64,000 nucleotides of DNA. Origin: Flavobacteriales bacterium. Its GTDB lineage: Bacteria; Bacteroidota; Bacteroidia; Flavobacteriales_F; PHOS-HE28. Location: contig JADJCS010000008.1 in assembly GCA_016703105.1 (NCBI GenBank), forward strand, positions 1 through 64,000, read 5' to 3'. The notes below the pieces were generated by a model. The model did no database searches. It was not told where the DNA came from and worked only from the letters and a program-made list of their open reading frames with translations. This document shows positions 41,904 to 52,407 of the stretch, piece after piece (within the stretch, counting starts at the first letter, position 1; the number at the start of each line of letters is the position of its first letter). Position numbers and translations under genes: made by a program.

Positions 41904-43119
41904 CTAGTTCTCAACAGTTGTTGATGGCGAAGAAGGGGTGGCCGGAATGGAACGCGCCGCATGATGGCCCATGGCGAAACATCCTTGCAGCAGGAAGCCC
42001 CCGGTGGGTGCATCCCAGTCCACCATTTCGCCGATGGCGAACAGATGCGGAAAGCGTTCCAACGCGAACGCCGATGTCAGGTCCTCGGTGCGGATACCGC
42101 CGACCGTGGAGATGGCCTCCTCGATCGGTCGTAGGCCGGTCACCGGCACGCGCAAGTGCTTGGTGTCGTTCACGAGATCGGTGGGAGCGAAGTAGCGCTC
42201 CTTGGGTGTGACCGCCTTCACCATGGCCAGTTGCGCTCGGTCCAGGTTCAATCCCTTCGGATAATCGGCAGGTGTGCTCCCGGAAAGCTTGTGGAGCAAC
42301 TGTTCCACGGTGTTGTTCGGTTTCAAGTCGATATGGATGAAGGCGTCATTGCCGCTGGACAAGCGCGTCGCGCACAACGGGAACCACCGGGTAGATGGCG
42401 TTGCCTTCCAGCCCGTGTTCGGTGATGGTGGCTTCGCCCAACACGCTTCGGTCGCCTGCCGTAACGCGGATGTTCTTCAAGGCCTTGCCCGCATGGGCGG
42501 CTACGAAATGCGGTGGCCAGGTCACGTTGATCCCGCAGTTCGATGGCCGGAACGGGACGATATCCAACCCGATGGCGGCGAAGTGCGAAGACCACTCCCC
42601 TGTGGAGCCCGTGACGGGCCACGACGCACCACCCAAAGCGAAGAGGATGAAGTCCGCTTCGAGCGATGTGCGCCCGGTACTGCTCTCGACGATCGGTCTT
42701 GTTTGCTCATCGAAGCCGACGAACGCATGTTCCAAGTGGAAGTGGACACCGCGTACATCCAGTCGATCACGAATGGCTTGAAGAACCTCGATGGGTTTGA
42801 TCCCTCGGGTCGGGAACACACGGCCGCTCGTACCCACATAGGTTCCGATGCCCATCTCCTGCAACCATGCGCGCAGTTGCGTTGGACCGAACGTGCTGAG
42901 CGCTTCATCCAGAAAACCAGCCGGTGAATACACCTGCTTCAGTTCCGCACCTTCCGCACTGTTCGTGAGGTTGAAACCACCTTGCCCGGCGACGAGGAAT
43001 TTGCGCCCCACGCTTTTGCCGAGCTCGTAGAGATGAACGTCGCAATGCGGTGCGAGCAGATCAGCCGCGATCAGACCTGCCGGTCCACCACCGATGATGG
43101 CTATGCGTTTTCGTTCCAT
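41904..43119 (-). CDS. HI0933/BaiN-family flavoprotein (NAD(P)/FAD oxidoreductase), one frameshift
   Basis: Start ATG at 43119 (MERKRIAIIGGGPAGLIAAD, a Rossmann GxGxxG FAD motif). Further HI0933-family signatures are KFLVAGQGGFNLTNS, YVGTSGRVFPT, ILFALGGASWPVTGSTGEW and, at the C-terminus, AIGEMVDWDAPTGGFLLQGCF. A shift near 42360 separates the two halves; the second half continues with HIDLKPNNTVEQLL and ends at 41904. This sub-group (TIGR03862-like) has no firmly established substrate. Preceded at 40 bp by the THUMP methyltransferase gene. Confidence 0.88.
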
Positions 43120-43159
43120 GCTGCCTTCTATTTTCCCTCGGTCCGCGTGCGTGGCTGCC

Positions 43160-44335
43160 TTACTGCACTTCCATATCTTCACGCCGCCTACTGCCTGCGT
43201 ACAACTCGTAGCGCAGGAAGCGGCAATCAAGCGCACCGTTGTACAACTTGATCTTGGGTTTCGGGGTCAACTTGACATGCTTGGCCGCTTCCATGTTGGA
43301 GGTGATGATCCACGCGGTCCAGCCCGCCCACTTCTTCTTCAGTGTATCACCGATCATCTTGTAGAAGGCATGGATGTCGGCTTCCTTGTCCATGCGCTCG
43401 CCATAGGGCGGGTTGATGATGAGCACACCGGCACCATCAGGAACTTCCAGATCGGCGAACGCACTGGTGGAAATGGAAATGTGGTCCTCCAAACCGGCGT
43501 TGTGGATGTTGGCGATGGCCTTGCGGGCAACGTTCGGGGATATCTCGCCGCCAATGATCGGGGGGCCTGTGGTGAGCACCTTGGCCAGGGCCTCGTTGTA
43601 GGTCTGTTTCCACAGGTCCGCATCGAAGTCCTTCCACCGCTCGAAGCCGAACTGTGCGCGGTCGTGGTTGGGTGGAATGCGCAGGGCGATCATGGCGGCT
43701 TCGATCAGGATAGTACCCGATCCGCACATGGGATCCACGAAAGGGCTTCGGCGGTCCCAGCCGCTCAATAGCACCATGCCCGCAGCCAGCACTTCGTTGA
43801 TCGGTGCCAGGTTGGTCTGGTCACGATAGCCGCGCTCGTGCAAGGTGTTGCCGGAACTGTCCAGCGAGACCGTGCAGCGATCGCCATGCACATGCAGGAA
43901 GATGCGCAGCGTGGGCAGCTCCACGTCCACTGATGGCCGCTTTCCGGTCTTCTCGCGGAAGCGATCGCAGATGGCGTCCTTCGTCTTGAGGGCGAGGTAT
44001 TGGGAGTGGTTGAAGAGGTCCGTGTTCAAGGTGCAATGGACGGCAAGCGTATCCTCGGCATCCAAGTGGTCCTCCCATGGCATGGCACGGATCACTTGGT
44101 AGAGTTCCTGCTCCCCACGTACCGCGAACGTGTCGATGGGGACCAGGATGCGCAACGCGGTATGCAGGCAGAGGTTGGCCTTGTACATGCACGCCTGGTC
44201 GCCGGTGAAACGCACGGCGCGGTTGTGCGTCACCACATCCGTGGCACCGATGCCTTCCAGTTCGTTGGCCAGCACGCCCTCCAGCCCGAAGAGGGTTTGG
44301 GCGATCATCTGGAAGTGAACGTCGGGCTTTTCCAT
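43160..44335 (-). CDS. THUMP-domain class I RNA methyltransferase (RlmL-like)
   Basis: 391 residues. N-terminal ferredoxin-like and THUMP region (MIAQTLFGLEGVLANELEGI, ELYQVIRAMPWEDHL, LRIFLHVHGDRCTVSLD), then a Rossmann SAM domain with FVDPMCGSGTILIEAAMIA (motif I) and IINPPYGERM (motif IV NPPY, typical of N2-guanine methyltransferases). It matches the N-terminal half of E. coli RlmKL, which makes m2G2445 in 23S rRNA; the RlmK half is absent, as is usual in Bacteroidota. Start at 44335 (MEKPDVHFQMIAQ). Confidence 0.92.
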   Translation of the reverse strand: MEKPDVHFQMIAQTLFGLEGVLANELEGIGATDVVTHNRAVRFTGDQACMYKANLCLHTALRILVPIDTFAVRGEQELYQVIRAMPWEDHLDAEDTLAVHCTLNTDLFNHSQYLALKTKDAICDRFREKTGKRPSVDVELPTLRIFLHVHGDRCTVSLDSSGNTLHERGYRDQTNLAPINEVLAAGMVLLSGWDRRSPFVDPMCGSGTILIEAAMIALRIPPNHDRAQFGFERWKDFDADLWKQTYNEALAKVLTTGPPIIGGEISPNVARKAIANIHNAGLEDHISISTSAFADLEVPDGAGVLIINPPYGERMDKEADIHAFYKMIGDTLKKKWAGWTAWIITSNMEAAKHVKLTPKPKIKLYNGALDCRFLRYELYAGSRRREDMEVQ

Positions 44336-44369
44336 GCGCTAGCAGTGCCCGAAACTAAGGGGCGTGGCC

Positions 44370-46037
44370 TCAGCGCTTCAACAGCACGTACTCCTCATCG
44401 CGGAACACCTCGTTGGGGAACCAACGCGTTGCTTCGGGCATGGAGGCCAGGTCGCCCGGTCTCACCAACAGGTGCGTGGTGGAATACGCGTCCAGCAACG
44501 GTCCTGTATCGGCGCGCGGTGCTTGCATGCCCAACAAGAGCAGGTCGCGATCCCGGTCGCGGTCCTTCTGGTCCAAGTAGGGGTTGCCCATTGTGCGTGT
44601 GGTAGCCACCACCTTGCGCGCGGATGGGAGCAGGGGCCAGATGCTCAATTCGACGTCGCACAGGATCACTGCATCCCACGGCAACATCGCATTGATGCGC
44701 ACACATGCCTCCCCATCGTTGGTGCGCTCCATGAAAGCCAGGTTCCGATTCCGCACAGCGAACACATCCCGGCGTGTGGCATACGACGGATAGTTCAGTG
44801 TGGACGCAATGGCAACCAGCGCAAAGACGATGACAACCGGCTTCAGTCGCGCCGATGGCTCAACGCCGACGAGCATGGGTCGCACGCGCTTGAGCACCCA
44901 TACGAAGCATTCCCAGATGGCCAGTCCTGCACACACGATGAGCGCGGCTTTCGCATAGAAGTAGAAGTGGAACGGCGGAAGGATGCCCGGAAGCTGAACG
45001 CCATAATTCATGTCCAGCACCGCAACGACATAACTGTACACCATGAGCACCGTTGCGATGGCGAACCACATGAGTACGAGCCATCGACCCATCTCCCGCC
45101 TGCCGGTGGTATCGGCGACCTTGCGCCGGAATACCAGCCACAGACCGGCAAGGGCCACCAGGTTGATGAGCGCAACGTTGTGGTAAAAGAAGACTTCTGC
45201 TTCACGCAGCGTGAGCCCGTAGTAGTTGTAGAGGAAGTAGGACCGGTTGACGACCTTCATTCCATACTGTCCAACCACGATCCACGTGAGCGGAAGGCTG
45301 CACAGGATGAACGCGGCTCCGGCGGCCATGGAAGCACGGAAACGGGGCCAGCCCGTGCTCGGCTCCTTGCGGCGAACGGCAGCAACCACTTCGCGCATCG
45401 TGAACAGGAAGATGATGAGCACGGAGATCAACGCAGGTGCGGCGTGTGCGAGGAAGCTGATGCCAGCACCCGCTCCAGCGAGGATGGATGGGCCTATTCG
45501 CGTGGTGCGGAACGCACGATCTATCAGGATCAATTCGATATAGAGGAACCATTGACAGAACGAGACGGGAATGAGCCGGGGTGAATAGGTGGGTACGGCC
45601 CAGCCCGGCTCCTGCTGGATGATGAAGAACAGGAACACGGCCGAGCAAACCACTGCCCGCACAGGACCGAAGAAGTACCACGCCATGATGAAGAAGGCGA
45701 TGGGTGCGAGCAGGTTCGTGTACGCACCCATTTGCACGAGCACCTGGTCCACTGAAAGACCGCTGATCCATACGACGAGCGCTTCGAGCCAACCCACCAT
45801 CGGGGTGTACCACAAGGAACCACCCAGGTAGGTGGGGTCCTCGCCGTAGTGTCCTTCCACGACCGCACGCACGAACGAGGCATCCCGATGGAAGTCAACG
45901 GAGGCGCCCCATGTCAATCCTTCCACCGCCTTGAGGCCGGGGAAAACCGCGAGCACGAACATGAAAAGGAACATGAGCACGGAGAGTGCCGCGACCCCGT
46001 GCTTCTCGTGTTCTGTATCCGCTGGCAAAGCGCTCAT
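44370..46037 (-). CDS. Polytopic membrane protein, possible GT-C glycosyltransferase
   Basis: 555 residues with about 10-11 hydrophobic helices. An early periplasmic loop contains acidic residues after the first helix (GASVDFHRDASFVRAVVEGHYGEDPTY), which is where GT-C enzymes carry their catalytic DxD or ED pair. A soluble periplasmic C-terminal part of about 130 residues follows the last helix (ACVRINAMLPWDAVILCDVE, TTHLLVRPGDLASMP). This layout matches GT-C/PMT-like enzymes of unknown acceptor. Assignment by architecture only. Confidence 0.75.
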   Translation of the reverse strand: MSALPADTEHEKHGVAALSVLMFLFMFVLAVFPGLKAVEGLTWGASVDFHRDASFVRAVVEGHYGEDPTYLGGSLWYTPMVGWLEALVVWISGLSVDQVLVQMGAYTNLLAPIAFFIMAWYFFGPVRAVVCSAVFLFFIIQQEPGWAVPTYSPRLIPVSFCQWFLYIELILIDRAFRTTRIGPSILAGAGAGISFLAHAAPALISVLIIFLFTMREVVAAVRRKEPSTGWPRFRASMAAGAAFILCSLPLTWIVVGQYGMKVVNRSYFLYNYYGLTLREAEVFFYHNVALINLVALAGLWLVFRRKVADTTGRREMGRWLVLMWFAIATVLMVYSYVVAVLDMNYGVQLPGILPPFHFYFYAKAALIVCAGLAIWECFVWVLKRVRPMLVGVEPSARLKPVVIVFALVAIASTLNYPSYATRRDVFAVRNRNLAFMERTNDGEACVRINAMLPWDAVILCDVELSIWPLLPSARKVVATTRTMGNPYLDQKDRDRDRDLLLLGMQAPRADTGPLLDAYSTTHLLVRPGDLASMPEATRWFPNEVFRDEEYVLLKR

Positions 46038-46074
46038 CGTTGGAGGGTCGTGTGGTCCTGTTTCATCCGTTGGT

Positions 46075-46500
46075 CTAGTCCTTCACCAGGTCTACTTCCT
46101 CATCGTGTTCCGGATGGTCCAGTTCCAAGGGAAGATCGCTCACACGCATGCTCAGTCTGGGGCCCGCCAGCGTACTGCGAAGTCGGATCTGCCGATCCCA
46201 CCGCGGATCGTCCACGCGTACGATCCGTTCTTTTTCATCCCAAGTCCATGCACCTTGATAGATCGATGCCCCGTCCGCAGCAGAGAGGACAAGGGTGCCG
46301 TTCGCGCGCAACTCCACTTTTTCGGGCAGCGGATCCACCTTCAGGAAACGTATGGACGCACGGTGGTAGGTGCCAGCCACTTCCGTTGCGGGAACTTCAT
46401 ACCACGCCATCCGGTAGCACAGGAGCACAAGCCCGCACAGCACCACGAACGAAATGACGAAGAGCCGCACGAAAGAGGGTACGCGGAAAGCCTGTAGCAT
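46075..46500 (-). CDS. Hypothetical single-pass membrane protein
   Basis: 141 residues from ATG at 46500 (MLQAFRVPSFVRLFVISFVV). One N-terminal transmembrane helix (LFVISFVVLCGLVLLCYRMAW), then a beta-rich lipocalin-like stretch (VAGTYHRASIRFL, VELRANGTLVLSAADGASIYQG, WTWDEKERIVRVDD). Such YxG..ELxxNGT..W patterns occur in small secreted beta-proteins. No family recognised. Divergent from the CPBP gene across 112 bp. Confidence 0.75.
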   Translation of the reverse strand: MLQAFRVPSFVRLFVISFVVLCGLVLLCYRMAWYEVPATEVAGTYHRASIRFLKVDPLPEKVELRANGTLVLSAADGASIYQGAWTWDEKERIVRVDDPRWDRQIRLRSTLAGPRLSMRVSDLPLELDHPEHDEEVDLVKD

Positions 46501-46612
46501 GGTCGAGGGAGCGGCAATATAAATGAAGTCGGTCGATCGATTCCAGTACCCCCATGGACAAAAGGATCTCATTCAGCTAATTTGCGCCGCCGAAACCACC
46601 ACCCCCCGCAAA

Positions 46613-47509
46613 ATGCGGTCGTTCGTAGCTCGCTATCCCGTCCTGGTCTTCGTTAGCGTCGCTCTGGCCATCCAGTTCACGATGGTGGCTTTCGTTCACG
46701 CACTTGTACCGGATGGGGTCAGTGTGAACGACGTTCCGGAGGCGCACAACGTGTTCCGTCTGCGGGTCTTCGTACCCATCATCCTGGTCACGTTCATCAC
46801 GTGGTATTTGGAAGGTGGTGTTGGATTGCGAAAGCTGTTCGATTCGTTCTTCCACTGGCGCGCCCCGGCCAGGTGGTACGCGTTGGCCGTGAGTTGGAAG
46901 TTCATCATGGCCTTCATTGCCATTGCTTTGGCCTACCTGGTCTACGACCTTCCGGTTGATTGGTACATCCCCGGGAAGATGGGGGATCTGTTGGCCCACA
47001 TGCCGTTCATCATCGGCATTGCCTTGGTCGAGGAAACTGCTTGGATACGGTTCTCATTGACCCGCATGCAATCGCGCTACAACGCGTTCTGGTCCTGCAT
47101 GATCGTTGGGAACTGCTGGGCCATGTGGTATCTGCCGATGAACCTCATCGATATCGGTACGCCGCTGGGTGTTCCGGACATCGTTTTTCATTCCGGCGTC
47201 GTTTCCCTTACGGTCCTCCTGGCTTGGGTCTACAACTCCACTCGGAGCGGAACGGTGCTGTTGGTGATGCAGATCCTGAGCAACATGGCCTTCTTCATCG
47301 CACCTGTGCTGCCCACGGAAGTGTTGCCGCCACACCGCATCATCATGTACGCGTGGGTGTTCGTGTTCGTGGCGATCACATTGATCGTCGTTTTCGGCGT
47401 GAAGAACCTGAGCCGAAAGCCTCGCGTCAGTTGGGAAGAGGACGAGGAACTGGCTGAGGAAACCGTGGAGGAAGAGCAGCCCGCTGGCGAACTCTTACGG
47501 CAAGGCTGA
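46613..47509 (+). CDS. CPBP-family intramembrane metalloprotease
   Basis: 298 residues from ATG at 46613 (MRSFVARYPVLVFVSVALAIQ). About eight hydrophobic helices. The CPBP/CAAX-like motif 1 is IALVEETAWIRFSLTRMQ (EE..xxxR); the second motif is GNCWAMWYLPMNLID, where the usual His is replaced, and HSGVVSLTV could supply a His downstream. Members include CAAX proteases and bacterial abortive-infection proteins. The acidic tail (WEEDEELAEETVEEEQPAGE) is unusual. Convergent with the CotH-like gene. Confidence 0.8.
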   Translation: MRSFVARYPVLVFVSVALAIQFTMVAFVHALVPDGVSVNDVPEAHNVFRLRVFVPIILVTFITWYLEGGVGLRKLFDSFFHWRAPARWYALAVSWKFIMAFIAIALAYLVYDLPVDWYIPGKMGDLLAHMPFIIGIALVEETAWIRFSLTRMQSRYNAFWSCMIVGNCWAMWYLPMNLIDIGTPLGVPDIVFHSGVVSLTVLLAWVYNSTRSGTVLLVMQILSNMAFFIAPVLPTEVLPPHRIIMYAWVFVFVAITLIVVFGVKNLSRKPRVSWEEDEELAEETVEEEQPAGELLRQG

Positions 47510-47542
47510 TACGTGCGTCGGCCGAGACTTGGTCAATGGTCG

Positions 47543-49881
47543 TTAGAGCACGATCAACCGACCTTGATGCACGATACGGTCCGCAGTCTCCAGCGTAAAG
47601 AAGTAGGTGCCGCTCCGTTCGATGGTATGATCGAACGATGAACGCCCGCTCTGCAAGAGCCTGCGATCGACGATCCTGCCCGTCATATCGCGCACGGTGA
47701 ATACCATCGGTCCGCTCGTGAAGAATGGTGCGGTGAAGTGGAACAGCCACTGTGCTTGGATTAGGGTACACCGCGGAGCGAACTCGTTCAGGACCGGCTT
47801 CGAAGGAGGTGGGGCTGCACACACCGGGTATGTTGTCATCGAGCCATGCCAACCGCAGTGCGATCCACGACTTCAGTGTGTCCAGTTCGGCGGCATACGT
47901 GGTGGCCACCGCGAGTACTTCCGGCGCCGGGCCGCTGACACCGAGGATGGGCCACTTCTGGAAGTGGCGGACTTGTGCGGTTTGCACACGCGCCCCGATA
48001 CTGTCGATGTACGCGAAGATGTTATCGGCGTCCAGGACCGAGGTTCGATAGTTCTCGTACGTGCAGCGAAGCTCGTTCGCGAACGTGCTGTCCTGCAACA
48101 ACCGGATATACCAACCCGTGGAGTAATTGTCCGTTGGGCAGTCGTTGATATGGTGTGCCCAGCCACTGCCATCGATGTTGTCGAAAATGTCGCAGCCCCA
48201 AAGGTTCTTCCAAGCCCAGTCGAAGTCCCATACCGGACCGGCTTTGAACTTGCCACCGTTGCTGTTCTTGTCCTTGTGGAAGAAGACGCTCTTCTTGAAC
48301 CCGTCCGCATTGCGCGCCAACTCGTTCACGAGGAAGTAGTTGATGAAGGAGGGAACGTCCAAGTACTTGCGGTATCCCTCGTTCGGGTCATCGAAGGTCG
48401 AACTGTACAACGCGGTCTCCAGGCTGTCCACGAAGGCAGCGATGTAGGTCTGCTGTGGCGTGGTGATCGTGTCCGGCTCGGGGTACTCGTACAGGAAGTG
48501 AACATCGAAGCCGGGATGATCGATGGGCGAATAGTTGGACAGGAAGCCGTTGCCGTCCCACAGGTTCTGCTGAAGGATGTAGCCACCGGTAAGATCATCG
48601 CCCGTGTTCTCACCGCCGGTGAGCTTGGCGATGTCCACACGCCCACTGTCGCGCTTGATCCGCTCGGTGAACACGTAGATGCCTTTGTACACGCTGTCCA
48701 CGAGCACTTCGCACAAGTGCGTGCGCGGTGCGTACTGGCCCATGCCGCGCGCCAGGTGGAAGGCCATCTCGTTGCGCACGAGCGATCGGTCGTTGTAGTT
48801 GGAAAGCAGTGCCCAATCGTTTTCCGCTGGCATACCGAGCAGTGGCACATCGTTGTTCGCGCCAAGGTCATCACGCGTCTCGATGGCATAAGGGCGCTGC
48901 GGATATCCGGCCGAACTGGCACCGCGGATGCCGATGCCGATCGCACCGTTGTACTCGTTGGAAGGATCCGTGAGGTAGGTGAGGTTGCCGGGGCCGTTGT
49001 ACTTGATCTCCATCAATGCGGCCACCTTGCCGTCGTACGGGATCTCCTGGCCGAGGGTGTTGATCAACACGATGGGCAACTCCGAACTATCAAGGGTGAT
49101 GGTGCCCAGATCGGTTACGCAGAGTTGGAACGCACCTTCCGCTCCGCCGTACCCGAAGACCTGAATGAAGAGCATTTCGCCGGGCGGCAGCTCGTAGGCC
49201 GAGGCAATGGAGAAATAATCAGGACCACCATCATCATCACAGGCACGCTGGGTGAGGCTGAAGCAGTTCGGTCCCGTCCACAATGCAACGCCCGGTATCG
49301 TTCAGGCCGCCTGTATTGAAGGTGCTCACGCTCACGTTCCCGGATGCGGGTATGGGCATCGTGTACCAGATATCGCCGCCTTGGTAGTTGGCACAACCCG
49401 GATCGGTGCCCGTTCCAGGGGCATCGCTGTTGTCGGCGATCACACAATCCATCGTGTCGATGGGCAACGCGGTGCAGGGGACAGTGCCGGGCCCCGGTAT
49501 GGTGGCGCAATCGCCGATGCTGCTGGAGACGACCCCTTCCGCAGGATCGGGACCGTCCGCGAAGATGACACTGCCGAAGGGCCCATAAAGTTGGTAGCTG
49601 TTCTCGTTCTCCCAATCCGCGGCTGTGTATTCAAGTTCCAGTTCATCCCCGTTGCATACGGTGAAGGTGGCGGTGCTGCCAAAGCCCGTTGCAGCGTAAG
49701 TGCCTATGCTGGTTCCGTTCAAGCGGACCTCCAGGAAGCCACCGTTCCAGCCATCGCCGTAGGAGTCGTGCATCACCAAATGGTGATCGCAGCACTGGGC
49801 CAGGGAGGCCGCATGGAGAACAAGGCAAGTCACGCTTGCCATTGCCATCCTTTGAATGAGGTTTTCGTTCGTTCGGTACAT
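47543..49881 (-). CDS. CotH-like T9SS secreted protein, two frameshifts
   Basis: Start ATG at 49881 (MYRTNENLIQRMAMASVTCLV, signal peptide, cleavage after SLAQ). N-terminal beta-sandwich (HDSYGDGWNGGFLEV, FTVCNGDELELEYT) of a type common in T9SS substrates. A shift near 49293 then opens the CotH region: YNDRSLVRNEMAFHLARGMG, RTHLCEVLVDSVYKGIYVFTE, GGYILQQNLWDGNG and the DFDWAWKN motif, as in spore-coat protein-kinase-like CotH. A second shift near 47735 leads to YPNPST and a T9SS C-terminal domain (VFTVRDMTGRIVDRR, YFFTLETADRIVHQGRLIVL) ending at 47543. CotH relatives phosphorylate serine in spore coats; activity here is inferred from fold only. Confidence 0.8.
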
Positions 49882-50100
49882 CGCAGTGGGCAAAGTACGT
49901 GGCCGGACCCGAAGTGGAGGGCTTACCAGTCCGAGCGGTGCAGATGGCCGTGGTCATGGGGGTCGGAATTCGCTCGCATTCCCTGCTTGCGGGCATGATG
50001 TGCGAGCCGAATTCGGCTGCGTATAACGCCGTGGAGCGTTGCCTGTTCACCACCGGGCGTTCGCCGAATGCGGTGGCGACGAACATCGTCGGCCGTATCC

Positions 50101-51102
50101 TCAACTCCCGAAACGCAGCGCCATCTTCAGGGTCTCCGGTAATGCAGGGATCTTCTTGCGTTCGAAGAGGAAGCTGCTGAGGTCGGCGATCTCCTGGAAG
50201 ATGTGGTGGCTGCTGAGCGCCCCGGCGAGGTATTGCTTGCCGGTGCTGCCGCCGGTGCCCACGCGTAGGCCGATGGTCCGGTGCACCATGCTCATGTGGC
50301 GGTAGCGCCAAGTGGCCAAGGCTTCATCGATGTCGAGCAATCGCTCCAACAAGCGATAGGGCATGTGGAAGATGGGTTCATCGCGATAGAGCATGATGAA
50401 CACGGCGCTACGAGCAGCAGCAGGGGAGAGGCGTCGCTCTGCACCGGTCTCGAAGAGTTTTTCCCAGAGCGCCAGGTTGCCTTCTTCCCCCTTCACCAAA
50501 GAACCCGCATAGATCCCCTTGAGTTGTTCCCAGAACGGTGTTCCGCCAGCAGGCCAGTAACGCTCTTGGAGGAAGGGCATGCGTCCCAGCCATGCATTGA
50601 TCAGGTCGAAGAAGGTGGGTGCGCTTTCCAAGGCCTCGATCTCGGCTTTGTGTTCGGGCTTCAACTGGCTGGTGTAGTACTGCTTGCCGAAGCGTGCTTC
50701 CATGCGCAGTCCCAATTTCGCTTCCAGCACCTTGAACTGTGTGCTTTGGAAACCGCTGGCGGGCCGCAACATGTCGCGGAAGTCGAGGAAATCCAGCGGC
50801 GTCATCGTCTCCAGGATGTCGATCTGCTGCACCAGCACTTGCAGGATGGTATGCACACGCCCCAGCCGGTGAACGGCCACGCTCAGCTCACCGTTGTTGT
50901 CGTCCACGTGACCATCGGCAAAGAGCGCCATCACGCTCCCCACTTCGTGCAACACCTGCTTGAACCAGAGCTCGTAGGTCTGGTGGATGATGATGAAGAG
51001 CATCTCATCGTGGGCGGGCGCTCCCTGCTTGTCGCTCTCAGGTGCCTGCGCCCCCAGGATCTTGTCCAGTTGCAGGTAATCGGGATAGTAGACGGATGAC
51101 AT
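50101..51102 (-). CDS. kynA: Tryptophan 2,3-dioxygenase
   Basis: 333 residues from ATG at 51102 (MSSVYYPDYLQLDKILGAQ). Diagnostic motifs are DEMLFIIIHQTYELWFKQVL near the start, DFLDFRDMLRPASGFQS, and the haem-proximal region WRYRHMSMVHRTIGLRVGTGGSTG near the end. It opens the indole ring of L-tryptophan with O2 to give N-formylkynurenine, the first step of the kynurenine pathway. Intact and free of frame errors. No other kynurenine-pathway gene is in the window. Confidence 0.96.
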   Translation of the reverse strand: MSSVYYPDYLQLDKILGAQAPESDKQGAPAHDEMLFIIIHQTYELWFKQVLHEVGSVMALFADGHVDDNNGELSVAVHRLGRVHTILQVLVQQIDILETMTPLDFLDFRDMLRPASGFQSTQFKVLEAKLGLRMEARFGKQYYTSQLKPEHKAEIEALESAPTFFDLINAWLGRMPFLQERYWPAGGTPFWEQLKGIYAGSLVKGEEGNLALWEKLFETGAERRLSPAAARSAVFIMLYRDEPIFHMPYRLLERLLDIDEALATWRYRHMSMVHRTIGLRVGTGGSTGKQYLAGALSSHHIFQEIADLSSFLFERKKIPALPETLKMALRFGS

Positions 51103-51256
51103 CAGGTGTACAGGCCCTTGTGCGCCAGTGCCCAAGGTGTGCGGCCAAATGTAGCCGCAGCGTATTCGTGCGAACCAACATCGGTCATCTTCCGCCCACG
51201 GACCAGCCCGGGGCATTACCGCGCTCGAGCGAAGGAACGCTCGGTCGCGGACGGCA

Positions 51257-52237
51257 TCAAACCTTCACGAAGCGCATGGCATGGCGTGGACCATCGGACG
51301 TGCTGATCAGCAGGTAGCTCCCCGGAGCAAGGTCATCTACAATAATGGTGTTCAGTCCGCCTGTCGCTCGTACAGTCCGGATGACCCGACCGTTCGCATC
51401 TGTGATGATGAGGGCGCTACCCGCTGGATCCACCACATCCACCAGTAGCCTTTCGCTCACGAGGTTGCTTTGCATCCGGAAAGGGGATGCCTCGTTCTTC
51501 CTCGATCCCTCCGGGATGTTGAACATCGGTGCGAAACGGAACGCGGTGCCTTCGTAGGGCAGCCCACTGAGCGCAGGGAATTCGTAGTTGGCATCGTAGC
51601 TCACCTGCGGTCCGTCGGGTGAGCCGTTGAGCCACACGCGCTCCAAGCAAGCGCTCAGGTCGGTGGGGGTGTGGTACACACCGATGTGCGGACCCCGATC
51701 ACCGGCGAAACCGCTGCCATTGCTGGCTGAACTTGGACCATAGTGCATCTTGATCATGCCCGTGGTACCGTAATACCAGAGCTGTGCGTTCATGTAGTTG
51801 CCATTGATCCCGTTGAGCAAGCGCAGGTTCTTGAACTGCACCACCAGGATGCCTCCGCCGGGGCCGTTGAAGTGCTGGTAGCTGACGCGTGAGGTACCGT
51901 CGATCGGTTCCATCGGGGTGCGGGCGATGCTCAGTTCGGCGAAGGTGTACGTGTTCCCGAAGCGCACATGACCGTTGCGATTGATCCGCATCGCGCCCAC
52001 GGCGGCCATGTTGTATTCCGTGCCGAAGAGCCAGATGGGCAGTTGTGGCGGAGCGGCCACCGTGTGCCAACCGTCCTCGGCGAAGAACTCCACCGGGGTA
52101 TCGGCGGTGAGTTCGATGTACGGATCCACGCCCGACGGACTCAATTCGAAGAGGTAGCTGTTCTGCGCCGGTAACAAGGCCGTTTGCGACCAAACGATCG
52201 TGGCGGCTACGAGCGAGAGGGTGCGTGCAGAGAACAT
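51257..52237 (-). CDS. Secreted T9SS-type protein of unknown function
   Basis: 326 residues from ATG at 52237 (MFSARTLSLVAATIVWSQTA, signal peptide). The body is a beta-rich single domain (YIELTADTPVEFFAEDGWHT, RINRNGHVRFGNTYTFAELS, GILVVQFKNLRLLNGINGN). The C-terminus has T9SS-like strands: LVSERLLVDVVDPAGSALII, NGRVIRTVRATGG, DLAPGSYLLISTSDG. No PNP motif is visible but the RxxR/LxPGxY pattern fits the sorting-domain class. Function unknown. Confidence 0.78.
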   Translation of the reverse strand: MFSARTLSLVAATIVWSQTALLPAQNSYLFELSPSGVDPYIELTADTPVEFFAEDGWHTVAAPPQLPIWLFGTEYNMAAVGAMRINRNGHVRFGNTYTFAELSIARTPMEPIDGTSRVSYQHFNGPGGGILVVQFKNLRLLNGINGNYMNAQLWYYGTTGMIKMHYGPSSASNGSGFAGDRGPHIGVYHTPTDLSACLERVWLNGSPDGPQVSYDANYEFPALSGLPYEGTAFRFAPMFNIPEGSRKNEASPFRMQSNLVSERLLVDVVDPAGSALIITDANGRVIRTVRATGGLNTIIVDDLAPGSYLLISTSDGPRHAMRFVKV

Positions 52238-52407
52238 GGTTGCGGCGGTTGACGCCCGTGGTTCGTTCCGCGGACGATGCAAACCAACCGCCCCACCAGC
52301 GCGAATACCTAGGGTTGTGTGACCACCGGCTTGGCCGGTGACGCATGGGGCCATCAACGAAGAACGCGCCCTGCTCAGGCGCGTTCCATGGGTTCGGTCG
52401 AAAGAGC

